NCBI RefSeq assembly: GCF_020921035.1
Contig: NC_063157.1
Coordinates: 22,027,015 to 22,091,014 of the forward strand
Direction: 5' to 3'
From: Rhodamnia argentea
Lineage: Eukaryota; Streptophyta; Magnoliopsida; Myrtales; Myrtaceae
Length of the DNA stretch: 64,000 nt
The notes under the pieces are model-generated. The model saw nothing but the letters and a program-made list of their open reading frames with translations, was not told the origin of the DNA and ran no database searches. The position numbers and the translations under genes are program-made. Positions 63,348 to 64,000 of the stretch are shown one piece after another (the first letter of the stretch is position 1; each line of letters starts with the position of its first letter).

Positions 63348-64000
63348 TCACTCAAGTGAATAGACCATTCGCTCAGACAACTCTCGACCAACCACCCTCA
63401 TGTACCGACGCACTTGGGCTTCCAGGTTTCTAAGACCAAAGGTCCCTTGCAGATCCTTCACAGAGAAATAGACCAACGAGTCATTGGGTATATCAAGTGT
63501 ATATACAGGCCAATCACGAGACAGATCTCTATTCCAGACACCAAGTAGACCATGTAATTACGTGAGTTCCATTAATTAAAGAAAAAAACACGTATTTTTA
63601 TTGTGTGACGGGTAAAATCAACTAAATAATTGGTGGCCCGAATTAAAGAAAAGCAGGGCACTGTCTGAAGAACTGTCCAGACAAATAAATGATTGGCTTC
63701 TCCTCTCTATTATAGACACCAAAAAGCCAGTGCAAACTCAAAATGACATTCAACAGTGGAACGTCAAATAACGGACGCAAAGGGAGCTTGTCAACCAATA
63801 AGAAAAGAAAAGTTCGACCAAAAAAAAAAAAAAAATACAGTAAGAAAAGAGATTTAGAGCTGCCAATGACATATTCATACCTTGTATCTCAGGCGAGACC
63901 CCTGAAACCCTATTAGAGTATTTCCAATATTTTTATCCTCTGTTTCAGAGAGTTCCACATTAAAGCTTTCACTTTCTGATTCAACATCAGACTCTTCGTC
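63348..64000 (-). CDS. 3' part of an unidentified gene running off the window
   Basis: Two exon-like segments on the minus strand. 63881-64000 encodes an acidic stretch (DEESDVESESESFNVELSET) ending SRLRYK at a good donor (AAG/GTATGA). 63348 to about 63528 encodes RDWPVYTLDIPNDSLVYFSV, then LRNLEAQVRRYMRVVGREL and ends MVYSLE-stop. The second has clear coding character (balanced composition, no internal stops). Phases of the two do not join directly if the donor is used as read, so either a small exon between them was missed or the acceptor differs. I do not recognise the family. It could be a plastid or nuclear protein with an acidic linker. Confidence 0.45.

Overview
The window is nuclear DNA of a flowering plant, almost certainly a eudicot. 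The genes are intron-rich with GT-AG junctions, the exon structures and protein sequences match well-known land-plant families, intergenic DNA is AT-rich, and several plant transposon families are present. Some features would suit a rosid tree of the myrtle order, but that is a guess. No phage, plasmid, CRISPR or bacterial operon structure is present, and I recognised no tRNA or rRNA.

Layout. 1-1.4 kb: two small transposon-like elements, one a clean hAT-type element with an exact 8-bp target duplication. 1.4-3.8 kb (+): an 8-exon secretory-pathway cyclophilin. 3.8-9.9 kb: no gene, but a 1.9-kb tandem duplication whose second copy ends inside the last codons of ELF4. 9.9-10.4 kb (-): intronless ELF4, a circadian evening-complex protein, with two evening elements and one FHY3/FAR1-type site upstream. 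11.2-15.2 kb: a decayed hAT transposon nested in an inverted-repeat element and followed by a 418-bp tandem duplication. 16.0-18.9 kb (-): a 6-exon GDSL/SGNH esterase like CPRD49. 19.4-20.2 kb: a palindromic repeat element. 21.3-27.4 kb (-): a 12-exon ABC1/ADCK atypical kinase (ATH9-like). 28.7-34.6 kb (+): 9-exon NUP88/MOS7 nucleoporin, head to head with the kinase. 35.6-40.3 kb (-): 8-exon CYP90A1/CPD, a brassinosteroid-synthesis P450. 40.4-57.7 kb: a 17-kb gene desert full of inverted-repeat elements, including a second hAT copy in opposite orientation. 57.7-60.0 kb (+): a 5-exon Yippee-like zinc-binding protein. 60-63.3 kb: repeats, including a Tourist-type MITE. 63.3-64.0 kb (-): the 3' part of a gene I could not identify.

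The genes are unrelated housekeeping and regulatory genes and do not form a pathway. Two hormone or clock genes (ELF4 and CPD) lie 25 kb apart, which I take as chance. Exon boundaries were derived by hand from splice consensus, reading frame and protein-family continuity. For the six multi-exon genes that were solved completely, summed exon lengths are divisible by three.

No new biological system was found. The most informative signals are the nested transposon archaeology (three elements with readable target-site duplications, two of them related hAT copies with different inactivating lesions), the ELF4 promoter motif cluster, and the tandem duplication that stops at the ELF4 stop codon.
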